From Mucor racemosus (lineage: Eukaryota; Mucoromycota; Mucoromycetes; Mucorales; Mucoraceae), in assembly GCA_027405735.1 (NCBI GenBank), contig JAPEHQ010000004.1:434001-498000 (forward strand): 64,000 nucleotides of DNA, read 5' to 3'. Every line of letters begins with the position of its first letter. The first letter of the stretch is position 1. The notes below the pieces were generated by a model, which saw nothing but the letters and a program-made list of their open reading frames with translations, was not told the origin of the DNA and ran no database searches. Below, piece after piece: positions 10,120-22,221 of the stretch. Made by a program: the position numbers and the translations under genes.

Positions 10120-10999
10120 TGTCGTATATTTTTGTGTTTGATAAATAATGCTTAAAAAAGAATACAATTAAAAGAGAATGAGTAATGAATCAGTTCTTCA
10201 ACTGTATAATAAAAACAAGATATTGTTTATTTAGATATAAAAGTATGGTCATTTACTGTATATTGATTTGACATTGAACTCCTGAGATTAAATTTAAGGC
10301 ACCACTATGGGACCATTAGATCTATTTGATAGTAATCTATGGATGGAAATGGATCAATCATAATTTAACCGTGCTTGCAGAGCTTGTGAGTTGCCTTGTT
10401 TCAATGCTGCACTAAATGTGCTTGGATGTTAATTTGTGTAATGATCCAGTTGCATTACATAAGCAAATTGCACATATAAATAACAACCAAGAACGAATCA
10501 ATTGCACATTAGTGAATTTATCTGTTCTTTCCTTTCCTCTTATTATATTTATAACCACAATCCAAATAAATATATACTACTACTTATTTATCATTGTTAC
10601 TTATAACCAATTATTATATAACTCCATATAATCAATCATAGGTAATAATCGTATACTAGTAATAGCAATTACAATTAGTAACACCAACCTCTCATATCTA
10701 ATCATAGAATCAAAGTCAAACATATAACCCTCTATATTATATATCCAGTTTGACAATCCATTGATCTATTACAATTTGATAGCATGCAACTTAATTGATT
10801 AACCGCTGGGATGAAATAATATGGTGTCATAATTAAGGTCCAAGCGTTCTTGGTAATTATTAAATAAACGTAGTACGCTAGGAGTTTTTTCTATCTAATA
10901 TCAAGACTTTACACTTCAATACATGTCATAGTCAATAGATTATAAGATATATTGATACTATAGACGGTGATAAAGTATGGTACTTGCTGTAATACAACA
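10120..10999 (+). repeat. Dispersed repeat R, copy 1 (interrupted)
   Basis: The sequence starts TGTCGTATATTT and ends AATACAACA. It aligns with 31673-32200 and, inverted, with 32838-33207. The shared block ending near tgatactatagacggtgataa is also found as a fragment around 47310-47371. TG and CA at the ends would suit a solo LTR of about 530 bp once the insertion is removed, but no internal domain is available to prove it. Confidence 0.6.
10436..10772 (+). mobile_element. 337 bp LTR-like insertion in repeat R with 5 bp duplication
   Basis: AATTT at 10431-10435 is repeated at 10773-10777, and the uninterrupted paralogue at 31980 reads gatgttgatttgatagc. The insertion begins GTGTAATGATCC and ends GATCTATTAC, so the ends are imperfect inverted repeats. 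The border is ambiguous by one base with TG...CA ends. Part of it matches the reverse complement of 38340-38536. A TATAAATA-type stretch and AATAAATA suit a solo LTR. Confidence 0.6.
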
Positions 11000-11710
11000 T
11001 GCATGAGGATAAATAATAAATTCTCGGAAGCTACGCACCTTTGGGCATTATTCTCAAGATTTTACATATAACGTGTCTCTTGAGTGAAGATTGTTATGCC
11101 TTAAATAGTATTGTTCATGCAGTAATAACTATCCTAAAGTCATTTTTTAAGTATAAGTTAAAGTTGATGACTAACCAATTTCTAACTGATGATGACTGAA
11201 GCAGGAACTGATATAAATCAAAATATGATTAACGATGTTATTCGCTGAATGAGCTCTTTTCAAGTCTTTGTAATAAGTACTATGATCTTGTAATAGGTTG
11301 AGCCTATTAAGAAAGAAGTACAAAAGGTGGACGTTGTTGGTGTTACTAACTGTAGTTGACTATTACTTTGGTCAATACTTACTATGTATTAAATGTAATT
11401 AATATTGGACAAGTAGTATTAAGTAATAGATCGGTTGGGGTTGTGATAATAAGTTTATTTGATTTAAAATTATTAACAAAGCGAAGAAACTGATATTTTC
11501 ACTAATGTTCAATATCTGATTCAACATTTACATATTTATATGGATTATATAACTGAAACTAATTCATGCAATTATTGTTGAAACATCATGTAATGTGGAT
11601 CATTATAGTCTTTCTGAAAAATGACTAAAGATATTCCGTTATGTATGCCTTTATGTTACAATTAGTAATACTTTATTTGTTACTTACTGGACAAAAATCA
11701 AAATCAGAAG

Positions 11711-13517
11711 CTTCACGACCTATTTAGACTTGCTGTAGTATACGAAGAAACTATGCTCGATAAATTAAAATGAATTTTAATGTTAAATTTGAAAAATTTT
11801 ATAGTTTCAATCTTCAAAATTGGAGTATGCCTTCTTTCTATAACTAACTTCATAATAAACATTTTTAGAATATACTTTAGACACTACTAAACCGACATAA
11901 ATTGGTCGCATTATGCTACCTATTCCTAAATTTATTTTATATCTCACAAAAGACTCAAAAACGCGTAAAATTCACTGCTCTTCCCTTGAAAACTGCGTCT
12001 CATTTTTTATCCCTGCTCTACTTTTTTTCACTAAATAACACCAAGAAAACATTATATGACAATGTACCTGAGATGCTCACCTGTAATCCAAAAACAAGCA
12101 TCCGGAAATATCCTACTTTTTACAGTTGGTATTAATTTTTCAGTGCTAATGTTTCAGATTTTTTACGCGTATTTCACTGCTAAAGGATTGAAAACTTTGA
12201 GGCTTCATATCTCTAGAAAAAATTAAGCTATACTAACACTTTCTAATAATGAAACTTACTTGTTTTAAAGCGCTTTATAACATATCTAAATACAAAAAAA
12301 TTCTGAGCACTTTTATTTTTTTTTCATTTTTTTGGCATTTTTGTAATGGATTTCAGAATGTTTGTTAAATTGAGTGGCAGTTTTTTTTTACTCATGTCAT
12401 CAAACGTGTTGAGCTCTCTTGGGTCCAATTTAGTTTTTTTCAAAATATTGATTTTTCGTGGAGATATCCCTAAAAATGTGTACAAAAAGTTACCTTCATC
12501 TCTAGCCTCCATTTTCCCCTTGTATACCCTCATCCTAAATTCTGAATCTGAAAAAAAATAGCCAAAAATCACGTTTTCTCTACGAAAAATGCAGCTAAAA
12601 GGTTTAAAAATAGCTCGATCGATAGATAATTTTTTTGCGCACCATTTCAATTAGTTATATTTTAAATATGCTTATGAAAAGTGATGTGTATCTTCAAAAA
12701 ACCTCCAAAATTTCAATTGCATTTTATGCAAAATTTAATGTGAAATGCTTGTCTGAATTTTATTTAGATGGATGCAGAATCCAAAACTGTACAAAAATTG
12801 TTTAATATACTAGGTCGACTTACTTTACAGTTCATCAGCAATTAAACGATTTTGTTTTTTTCATCATTTTTCGTCCATTTTTTAAAATAAATTTTGGAAC
12901 CCAGTTATCATAAGCTGTAAGATGTGATATCGACTATTATTTTGATTATCTCGATGAAAAATCAATATTTTTCGCTGAAACAAAAAATGAAGAGTAGCAA
13001 TCAATTAGATCTATCTTGTGAATACAAAAAATTAATACCACAATTTAGGTACTCAATTTTTAATAATTAATTTTAGGTTAACCTTGGTCAATTTTGATCA
13101 AATATTTGGCCAGTGCACTTATATTTTTATATTAACATTTCAATTTTTCGAGAGATATCAATGGCTTATAGAGCAAAGATACATCTTCTTTGAAGATTTT
13201 ACTTAATTCGACTCCATATTGGATGAAAGCATTCGAAAACTATCTAAAAGCCATCTGAAACCTACTTTTTACAACCATAAAAAATTGATAACAAAAGCCT
13301 TATCTTAGCGAATTTCGATTCGAATAGCTTCCAACTTTACATAAGAGTAGGGACACATCTTTGACACTCTGATCTCAAAGGGCAACTTTCACGATCTACT
13401 GTCTATCAAGAAATTTATCGCCAAATTGCATCTATAGATTACTGTTGTACGCTTATGTGGAAAAGAATTAAAAATACAATCCCTATGAATATTGATCCAA
13501 GTAAGCTTCCACTTTAC
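11711..13517 (-). repeat. LIR-A right arm
   Basis: Reverse complement of the left arm up to 12009, then continuing to 11711 with sequence shared with LIR-C (inner end ggtcgtgaag). The outer end reads gtaaagtggaagctt on the minus strand. It preserves the empty site of the Ty3 insertion near 12911. A frame on the plus strand at 11902-12135 and one on the minus strand at 12324-12650 recur in other copies. Confidence 0.85.
12324..12650 (-). CDS. LIR-borne ORF alpha, second identical copy
   Basis: The product is identical to that at 9268-9594 and lies on the opposite strand because the arms are inverted. No function is recognised. The perfect identity reflects the near-identity of the arms and is not separate evidence of coding. 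Confidence 0.3.
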   Translation of the reverse strand: MKWCAKKLSIDRAIFKPFSCIFRRENVIFGYFFSDSEFRMRVYKGKMEARDEGNFLYTFLGISPRKINILKKTKLDPRELNTFDDMSKKKLPLNLTNILKSITKMPKK

Positions 13518-13913
13518 TTTGAGTAGTAATATCTCACTTTATGTCTCAAAATTGTTAATTAAAACGGCCTTACACTTTGATTTGATGAACATTCCATGTT
13601 CACTCGATGAACGCAAGCAGCATGTAGATGTTGGTTTTACATAAAATTCAGTTGCGCAATATCTAAGAGTGGTAACTAATCTATCAAAAAACAGAGCACA
13701 ACATATAAATACACTTATTGATGCCATTACTCTTTTTTAAAAAAAATTCAAAAAAAAAGAAGAAGGCAGGAGCGAATTCTGACCATCCTTACATTGACAG
13801 CTATGTTATACCATCACTGATCCTCAGCAAATGTATATATACAGTACTTGAATATAATCAATATTTACCTAATCTATACCAATCGTGGAATTTGATGGAT
13901 GTATGATTGATAA

Positions 13914-13982
13914 GTAGCATTGGCGTCGAGCCGTATTTTGCCAGTCAAATTTACTAGTATAAGCTGGGTTCGACAACAACCC
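13914..13982 (+). repeat. Hairpin-forming short repeat, copy 2
   Basis: Same core as at 2793 (gtcgagcc...gccagtcaaatttactag...gggttcgac). One stem position differs but can still pair as G-T. It lies about 400 bp outside the LIR-A right arm. Confidence 0.6.
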
Positions 13983-15250
13983 TATTGATAAGTATCAAAC
14001 CCTCTTTCTTGCATAACATTTAAAAATTTGGATATGAGCTACTCATTTCTCTCTTACTTTACCAGCGTAAAAGAAGTGACAAGACAAGGGAACACATGTG
14101 TTAATAGCACATGATATGTGCTCAATCAGTTGCAAATACATATTGCTTTTTTTTAAATCATGTGGGACTGATACATAGAGGCTTTCGATGACGAAAAACG
14201 ATGACAAACAGATAAAGCTTATATAGTAGTGAAACCGAGATACTGAATGTGTGTTTTAACTACATAAACTGTATTTATTTTTATCGTTTGTCTGACCAAT
14301 GTTTCATAAGCAAGAAAGATACAGCCATATAGCTTCATTCTATTGCAGATGTTTTGTTACTATAGTATGAAAGAGCATCATTGGATAGCAACGGTAACGT
14401 GATCTACATATTCCGATTGATTTCGGAAGTTTGTATTATTGGCCTAAATGTGCTTGTTAAACTCACTCAGATGATTTACAGTTGAATAATTTATCAACGG
14501 TAACTACACATTTCTACGTTTAAATTTATGGGATGATGTTGAAATATGTAAATTTCCATCGACCAAACATTTTGCGTATATAGAATATCAATAAATCAGC
14601 TAAAATTACTATTTGAGAAAAAAATTCAGGTCTCTTATCTAACAATTTCTCGAACGATTTTTGATAATATCCTACTTTACAGACAGGTAAAGAGTCTCCT
14701 TAATTGACAACCTACTTTTTTCGGCGTATTTTTGATAGTATGAGTTCCTAACTTTATACAAAGATAAAAGGCTTTGTGTAAATTCTGCATAATTGAACAC
14801 AATAAAAGAGGATTATAGCGTATCTATGTTTAAATGAAGATCTGCAAAGAGGTAAGTGATATATCTAACTGCAAATTGTCGGATAATGTTTTATTCGTGA
14901 TCTCTAAACAGTAATCGAGATGTGTTCGTTTTTAGTAAATTGTAATAGTATTTCCTGAACCTTTTTTTGAGGGGGATACACAAAGTAATTTAAACGATAA
15001 AATAATTGACTTTACCCCCCCCCCCCAAAGTATTATTGAAACTTTTTGTATATATTTTTATATATATTTGGCTTTAAAACAGATTGAACAGAATGGTGGA
15101 AATATTCTAAAAATGGGGGGGGGGGGAGAGGGTTCACCTGAATTTGATACAATTCATCATTTTCTGTTCAGGTTGGTTACTTGCTTCTTTCTTCTCTTTC
15201 TTTCGCATTTTTCGCTTTTATTATTACTTTTTTTTCTTTTTGCTTATTAA
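13983..15250. other. Upstream region of the homeobox gene
   Basis: No gene is seen. A poly-C run lies near 15016 and a poly-G run near 15117. The last 80 bases before the homeobox start are strongly pyrimidine-rich on the plus strand, a common feature of fungal promoters. Confidence 0.5.
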
Positions 15251-16204
15251 ATGCAACTGTGGCAATCATCAACTGAATTCATTGAAAATAATGAAACAAC
15301 AAAATCCATAATCAACAATCGTCGAAGTTCGCTGGCTATCTCGGCATTATTAAATGAAGTTTCTATTGATCCAATGCAACATCCTTTAGCACCAAATACA
15401 ACAACAGCACATTTACCATGGAATAATGATATAAAAGTTAGACTAACAACTTGCCCTCGTCCTCCTCCCCAAACAGATTATTCTCCAATTTCAAGTGGCT
15501 CATCATCACCAAATGGTTCATTAGACAGTTTTAGCAGACAATCATCAATTACAGAACCATCAGATCTTTGGAGTCATTCCAGAACTGGTATGCACCAAAC
15601 AAACAATGGCATCGTTGTATCTTCATTAGCCAAAGCTAAAAGAAAGCGAATTTTACCTCATCAATACAAAAGATTAATGGAAATATTTGAAAAAACCGAT
15701 ACCCCAAGCTCAGAAATCAGAGGTCAATTAGCTGATGAATTAGACATGACTAAAAGAGAAGTTCAGGTAAATTATTATTAAGCTAATTGAGCTATTTTCA
15801 GATTTATTAAAAACACATAAAAGGTTTGGTTTCAAAATAGACGTGCAAAAATGTGTAGAGGCAGAGTTAATTCATTATCAACATCATCACAACAACAATC
15901 AGTTAGACATCATAGTTTAACCCTGTCATCAAATTCGTCAATTAATGCTACGCCACGCAGACGTGCTTCTGAATATTCACATCCATATACAAAACAAATC
16001 GCACCGAGAAACTCGTTTTCAATTGAACTCAATCATAATTCTAACTCTAACTCTAATAATAACAACAACAATCATACTACAAACACTAATCAACAATATG
16101 TTTCGACCATGGTTCTCGAAGCACCATACCATCCTCCTCAATCGCCCACTATTAAATCAGCAATTGATATATTGGCATCAGCAGCTGAAATGATGAGACC
16201 ATAA
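15251..16204 (+). CDS. Homeobox transcription factor
   Basis: Exon 1 is 15251-15766 and exon 2 is 15824-16204, giving about 298 residues. The intron falls exactly before the recognition helix codons. The homeodomain spans about residues 130-186. It has a basic N-terminal arm (KAKRKR) and helix 3 with the invariant VWFQNRRAKM, so it should bind DNA in the nucleus. The N-terminal half is Ser/Pro-rich, and the C-terminal half has an Asn-rich run (NSNSNSNNNNNN) and a predicted short helix DILASAAEMM. The start is fixed by a TAA immediately upstream in frame. It is a typical (non-TALE) homeodomain of 60 residues. No target or partner can be named from sequence. Downstream, AATAAAACG occurs 40 bp after the stop. 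Confidence 0.92.
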
Positions 16205-18516
16205 AATCTTTAATTTGCATTAACATTATTTTTGTTGTTTTCTAAAATAAAACGATTATACTATCTTGTAAATCTTACCATGGCATTTCTTTTTCTTTTT
16301 CTTCTTCTCGGGACGGCAGTTGAAATCGGAGTTTTACAAGTACGATTTGAATCGTATGTGTAATACTGAGTACCACATCATTTCATTTTAAGAAAGGAAC
16401 ATTCTATTAATGGTATATCACAAATACTACGATATTTAGTGTAAATCGTAAAACCCCCTTCCCAGGTTTAAAAAAAAAAATTGACCAACCAAGAGTTGAA
16501 AAGAACAGTTTTATCATATTTGCATGTTTTCTCCCGAGACATGTCTTTTTTTGCATTTTTATTGTTTAAAAACACATGCTGATCTTACTGGAATGCTTCA
16601 TGTTTTAACAAGATATTATATTTATATATAAAGTTTCAGTTCTTTAAATCAACGAATTAAAACAAGGAGTAAAAATGATATACGTGATTAACCGTTAACA
16701 AGGTGAGACCCTCACTTATCTATTTTACAGGCAACATTTCTAGATTGCATGTGTAGCAAAAGTAATAAACCTGAAATTTAGCCAATGATAAATCACTCAA
16801 TTTGTTGCTTCTGCGTTTACATGTTGATCTTTTCTTTATTACTTTTCCAATTGCATGCATTATAGCTTAATAATGATTGTATTGTGTCATTTTATTTCAT
16901 TTGTTCAACCACGACTTTTTTAAATATATTAATTATTACATTAAATTTAGTTACATTACAAATTGAAATGAATATGAAACACGAAACCTACTTTGTCAAT
17001 TTCCAATTACAAAACTGCTCATCTTTATGGTTTTGCAATTTAGCATGAAAATAAACATCAGATTTTTCTTTATAAGTGCAAATCTGAAACCTGCTATATA
17101 TACTTTCAAACACACTAGGAAAAAATATGCATACGGAATGTTTACAAATGTTCTAAATAGATTGAATGTGAAAAACTGATATTATTTCATAGCTCTGGGT
17201 AGAAAATTCTAAAATAGAAAGTTATAGCTCATTATTAGTTTCAAATGTAAAGAAAACAAACGGTTAATAGGATGGAATAACCTGGAGAAGAACCCTCCCG
17301 TGTATACTGTACTGCATAATTCTTTCTAGATTGGCGGACCCTATCAGAGTCAGTGAAGGTACCCAAGTTTAATTGATCCAGGCATAAATTACTAAACTGA
17401 CAGAAATTGCATGTCTCATAAAATCAGGTTTTGGTTTTCTGCATGACGGTATCTGTAATAACTCGTAGTTTTTCATTATAGTATCTTTATTTGGCTTGAA
17501 GATATGTACTTGTTACAAACGTCATATTGATTTCAATTGTCATTATTTCAAAAACGGTGGTTTTGTTCGAGTGCCTGATTTGCACATAACCAGCGATGCG
17601 AATATAAATATGGTATAGACTCCACTCTAAAAGATATGCCCAACGCTAATTTTACGGAAGTCGGGAAGTTTTTATGCTCAAAATTCGGTACCTGCATCCA
17701 CAATCAAAGTTGCTGATGAACACGAAACCAATGACCAACTTGAAGGATTTTTTACGGCATTAAATATTTCAAAAATGTTAAATCAATACATATAAACTTC
17801 CCTGCATGTATGTACTTTATGTTTATATTTTAATTTTAAAATGAAAAGATTGCAATAAAGTACAAACGGCGGTGTTTAACAATTGAAGCGATTATATGCT
17901 AAATCGTATATCAGTCCATAATGGTTGTAATTTCATCAAATTACACCATATTTTCACAGAATAAAAATTGATATACACAGTTAATACCAGCTCATATTTT
18001 TATATATAATTTATTTGGTGATAGTAGTTATTGAATATTAAGAGGAAATCCTTCAAGTTATGCAAACAGAGAAGAAATTCAACTGCTAAATTCGAATTAA
18101 ACTCAGGATTCAGGGGTAAAATGAAAGCCACCACAAATAATGCATTCAGATAATGACTTGAAAGAATAAGGATATTCAAGCTACATTATAGCTCTTAAAA
18201 AACGTGTATAGCTATCAATTTGTTAATTTTAGTTAGTTTATTGATGTTAAAAGAGGAGGATATGGTTTATTTTGTGCTTAAATTTAGTAAATGTAAATGG
18301 TGGAAGGAGCGATTTATCAATCTACACTAAAGTTATTATTTGATACAATAGCTAATTGGCTCTGCCTGTTCATTCTACCTTCTGATGATATATAGAAACT
18401 ATTGTTCTCAAACTTAATATATACAATTAGTCTATTTCAACAACTATAATTTACTTGTATTTTTTCTACATGCAATATAATTTATTAGCATATCTAATCT
18501 GCGTGAGAGCATTTCT
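16205..18516. other. Intergenic region, no gene seen
   Basis: AT-rich DNA with only short chance frames. No repeat shared with the rest of the window was noticed here. Confidence 0.5.
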
Positions 18517-18732
18517 TTAATAATATATATGTTGTACACAGTAGGCTCTTTGTGTACTTTTTTTGTAATAAACGAGCAAGGGTGTTTCTGGATCATCTTT
18601 ATATACCAATCTTTCCCCCCCCCCCTTTAAGAAAATATTCTCCGTACTTTTCATTAATTCTTGGACATTTTCATCGATGTATTCTTTGCCGAAAAAAATA
18701 CACAACGCTTTCTCAAAGGCGATTATAGTCAT
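18517..18732 (-). CDS. Possible small ORF or gene fragment, 71 residues
   Basis: The minus-strand frame starts at ATG 18732. The product starts MTIIAFEKALCIFFGKEY and includes KDDPETPLLVYYKKS, a composition more protein-like than most frames nearby. A run of about ten G in the coding strand encodes glycines in the middle and would be prone to slippage. There is no family recognition, no neighbour on the same strand within 1 kb and no clear intron. It may be an exon of a decayed gene or chance. Confidence 0.2.
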   Translation of the reverse strand: MTIIAFEKALCIFFGKEYIDENVQELMKSTENIFLKGGGERLVYKDDPETPLLVYYKKSTQRAYCVQHIYY

Positions 18733-19802
18733 TTTGGATTTATAATTTTGTCAAGAATAAAAGAGTGTTGCTGACCGAAATTATGTACCAGTGTTGATGT
18801 GAGTTTCATGTCATATGAAATTGTGTCAAATCGATAAATTTTGGCATTTATACGATTTTACGTAAAAAATTGAAAGTAATTATGCATTTATTAGAAAGAA
18901 TGCAATATTATAAAATGTATATATATACAAAAAATTGTTTCCAATATTTATTGAAGTGCTGATAATATGTTAAATAAACCAATTTAATATTTGTAAATTG
19001 ATAAAATCATGCAGACACGGTAATATTTTGCCTTTTTTATTCAGCTTTTCTTCTTTTGATCTCTCAGCCAACCTACAGTAAATTCAATAAATTTCTAGAT
19101 TCATATTGAATAGATGATAATATTTTACTTTTGTTAATGCAAAATAGTTAATGCACATCGTTTTATTTACCAAGCTCATGATTCTCAACAAATCAATGTG
19201 ATTTAAACCATCGAAACAATGATTTATAACATATATTTAAGCATATCCAGTATAGTAACTATTATATTTTATGTAATCACTCAAAACCATTAACTCCTAC
19301 CTATTTATATCAATTTAGTTTTCTGAAATATCTCAATTTCTGATGGAGAATGATGGAAAAAGGTGCAATTGATCTACAAAATACATCCAAAATCTTCGAT
19401 CGTCGGGCTTACAAATATTTGGTAGATGTCAAAACGATGTATTTTTTACATTTAAACGATTGTTTGAGTAGTTTGGGATTAGATGTAATTAAATACATAC
19501 ATTTTGCGTAGAATATATCATATCTAGTCTACTACTGTATTTTTTATTTTAACATAACAGTACATATCACCGATCAGTGACCTATCTAAAAGTGATTATC
19601 ACAAGAATTGAAGAAAATCAGCCGAATACAGTAGTATTATCCTCCTACTACAGTATTTTATCATTACTAATGCTACAGTTAAGAACAGACAAAGACATAC
19701 TGGATTATAAAGATGTATTATAATCGTTTCAGGATAAAATTATGTTTTTATTTGTATGAAAACATTTACATTACATGATATAGAAAATTATAAACCTTTA
19801 AA
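18733..19802. other. Intergenic region, no gene seen
   Basis: AT-rich sequence downstream of the Mei2-like gene. Nothing supported was found. Confidence 0.5.
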
Positions 19803-21567
19803 TTAATCTTTGAGACGACTCTTATTACTATTGCTATTAGGCCATGGTTGTTCTTGACCTGCACGAGGACCATTTGAATAGAACAATTTAGGTTGATAGG
19901 CAATATCTTCACTCAATACTTGAGAATTTTGAAATTTTTTAATAAGAGCCTCTTTACCTTGAATATTGGCGTACGACAAATCGCATTTCTTATCAGACTT
20001 GAACAACTTCCTAATGAAAAAAAAAATGAAAAAAAAGAGAGTATTAGCCTACTTGATTCTTTTACATTATATATTATCATGCTATCCAATTGTATAAACA
20101 CTTTGCCATTTTTTTCCGACTCTTTCCTTTGCAAAACTAATTGCGTCTCTATTGGATATATAAATGTTGATTAATGGGTAATGCAGATATTTTTTTGTTT
20201 TTTAAAAAAAAAAAAACTTACCTGGGATCTATTAAGTTAATAAAAGCATAGCCAACATTGCACTTGTTTTGAAAGTCGATTCTTAAATACAAAAAGTCGT
20301 ACTTGTTCTTGTGGGTAGCATTAACGTAATCAATAAGCATTTGCTATATTTTAAAAGAATTAGTATTCTATTTGAAATGAAAGAAAAGCAACAAATTTTA
20401 TACCTGGGTGTATTTGTTGGGGATATTTCTAATCATAAAAGTTGTTCGCTTATCTTGGCCTGCTTGGATCTTGTCAAAGTCTACGGAATTGCTTACAACT
20501 TTTTTGTTATTGTTAGGGGACTTTTTCTTTTGTGAAGTACTACGGTTGGATACAGAGGGAATCTTGTCTGATTTTTTCTTCTTGGCATCATTAGAATTTG
20601 AAAGAGATGGAGAGGGAGATGGCGATGTAGTGGCGGTGGGTACGCCTTGAGCAATAGCTGCATAACTAGCACATCCTTCTTCTTGAATAACTTCACTAGT
20701 GCTGTCAGTTGTATCAGTGGAAGATGAAGGTGATGCTTCAATGACAACAGAAGTCTTGACAATATTGGTTTGTAATGCAATAGGAGATGGTGGTAAGCTT
20801 GGTACTTGATTATACTCCATTGAGTACGGATCAGTAGAAAAGTATGAATGCTTTTCTGCCACAGGGCTTGGGAGAGGAGTTGCAGCCATACTATATTGAG
20901 TACTATCTCTAGAAGGTTCTATTGTATGAATGCTTAAAAACGGGCGTTTAATTGCGACATTTCCACTCTTTTGTTGATAGGGACATGAAATTTCATCATT
21001 AGAAACAGCATTGTAAACCATGATCTGTGCACCCTATTGTTGTACATGGTGTTGATTTGTTAGTGACACAAAATAGTCCAAATTTAATATGCATTGAATT
21101 TACCTCAAGAAATGAGCAATTCAAATTACTCTTTAATTCCTCGGCATTACGTTGATCGTTGTACTCCAAATTAAGAAGAATGTAGGTACGTGAAACACGA
21201 GCCTCAGAGATAGAATAAAGAGAACCAAAGCGTAAAATATGTTTCTATATTTATATTAGTACGTGATGTTTTGATCTGCCAAATATTTGTGAACTAACCA
21301 TGTAATCATAGTTCATCATGTCAACGTGATTATTGATACTATTAAAGACGACAAATACTTTTTCGTTGTTATTTTGAGTTACTACGGATTGTTTCGCATA
21401 ATACACATTATGATGTTTATTCAACTTGATCTTCAATGCAGCATGCCATTCTTTTGCTTGTAAAATATCATAAAATGAAATTACAGTAGCATTGTTAGCA
21501 CCGACATTGTATTTGATTGTTCTGATATCATCGTGAATCTCAAATATGAAATTTTAATTCTCGTGTG

Positions 21568-21606
<39 letters not shown>

Positions 21607-21977
21607 ACGTAAATTGAATAGTATCTAGAATACTTACTTTATCTAATGCGTTTTTTAAATCAAATGCATCGTTGATTATCATATTGTTCTTTGGCTCGAT
21701 TGCAATGTTTCTGCTTTCGCGATCTGATTTAAATAAACAATTTCAAGGGGGGAAATTACTAAATCCAGTAACAACAGAAATCCAAAAACAGTTTAAAAAA
21801 TAACTGTAATGGATCAAGTTTCATTTTTTAAAATATGAATATGTACCTGAAGCAATCTCATCAAGTGTAAGAGAGTTCTCGAAAACTGTTGGTAATTGCC
21901 AAGGTTTGCAAATTGTATTATTATTATTTTCAAACTTTGAAGGAGGCAATGGCAATTTGGAGAATAGCATTGACATG
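19803..21977 (-). CDS. Mei2-like RNA-binding protein, possible frameshift at the 5' end
   Basis: Exons read right to left at about 21977-21847, 21723-21638, 21538-21299, 21244-21104, 21033-20404, 20343-20222, 20148-20100 and 20006-19803. The C-terminal Mei2-type RRM runs from [14 protein letters not shown] through [21 protein letters not shown], then [14 protein letters not shown] from the 49 bp exon and [17 protein letters not shown]. This is the diagnostic block of Mei2 proteins, which bind meiosis-regulating RNA. Exons 3 and 4 look like diverged N-terminal RRMs, and a Ser/Pro/Lys-rich linker precedes the last RRM. The natural ATG at 21977 is out of frame with the rest of exon 1 by one base in the GGG run (plus strand) at 21959-21961. 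The product would be about 530 residues. The donor of the 49 bp exon is uncertain by a few bases. Confidence 0.85.
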
Positions 21978-22221
21978 ATGGCTATTTATTTATTTTTTTT
22001 TTCGATATAAAACGAATGTTATATAGACCGTGATTTTTCGTAAAGTTAAAAAAAGGGTTTTTATATAAACTTATTCGACTACTGCTCAATAAATTATATC
22101 TCACAAAACACAAGAAAGAGAAAGAAAAGAGAAAGAAAAGAAGAAACAATAATGTCAGGTTTATAAAGATGTTGATTTACGCCAATTTTGTTGCGCATGT
22201 GACAATTTTTTTTTATTAACA

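Larger units (their letters stand above)
9911..11710. other. Spacer between the LIR-A arms, composed of older repeats
   Basis: No host gene is visible. Bases 10005-10090 resemble 36470-36560, 10120-10999 are a copy of repeat R, and a 337 bp insertion interrupts that copy. From 11000 to 11710 I see only AT-rich sequence. Confidence 0.6.
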
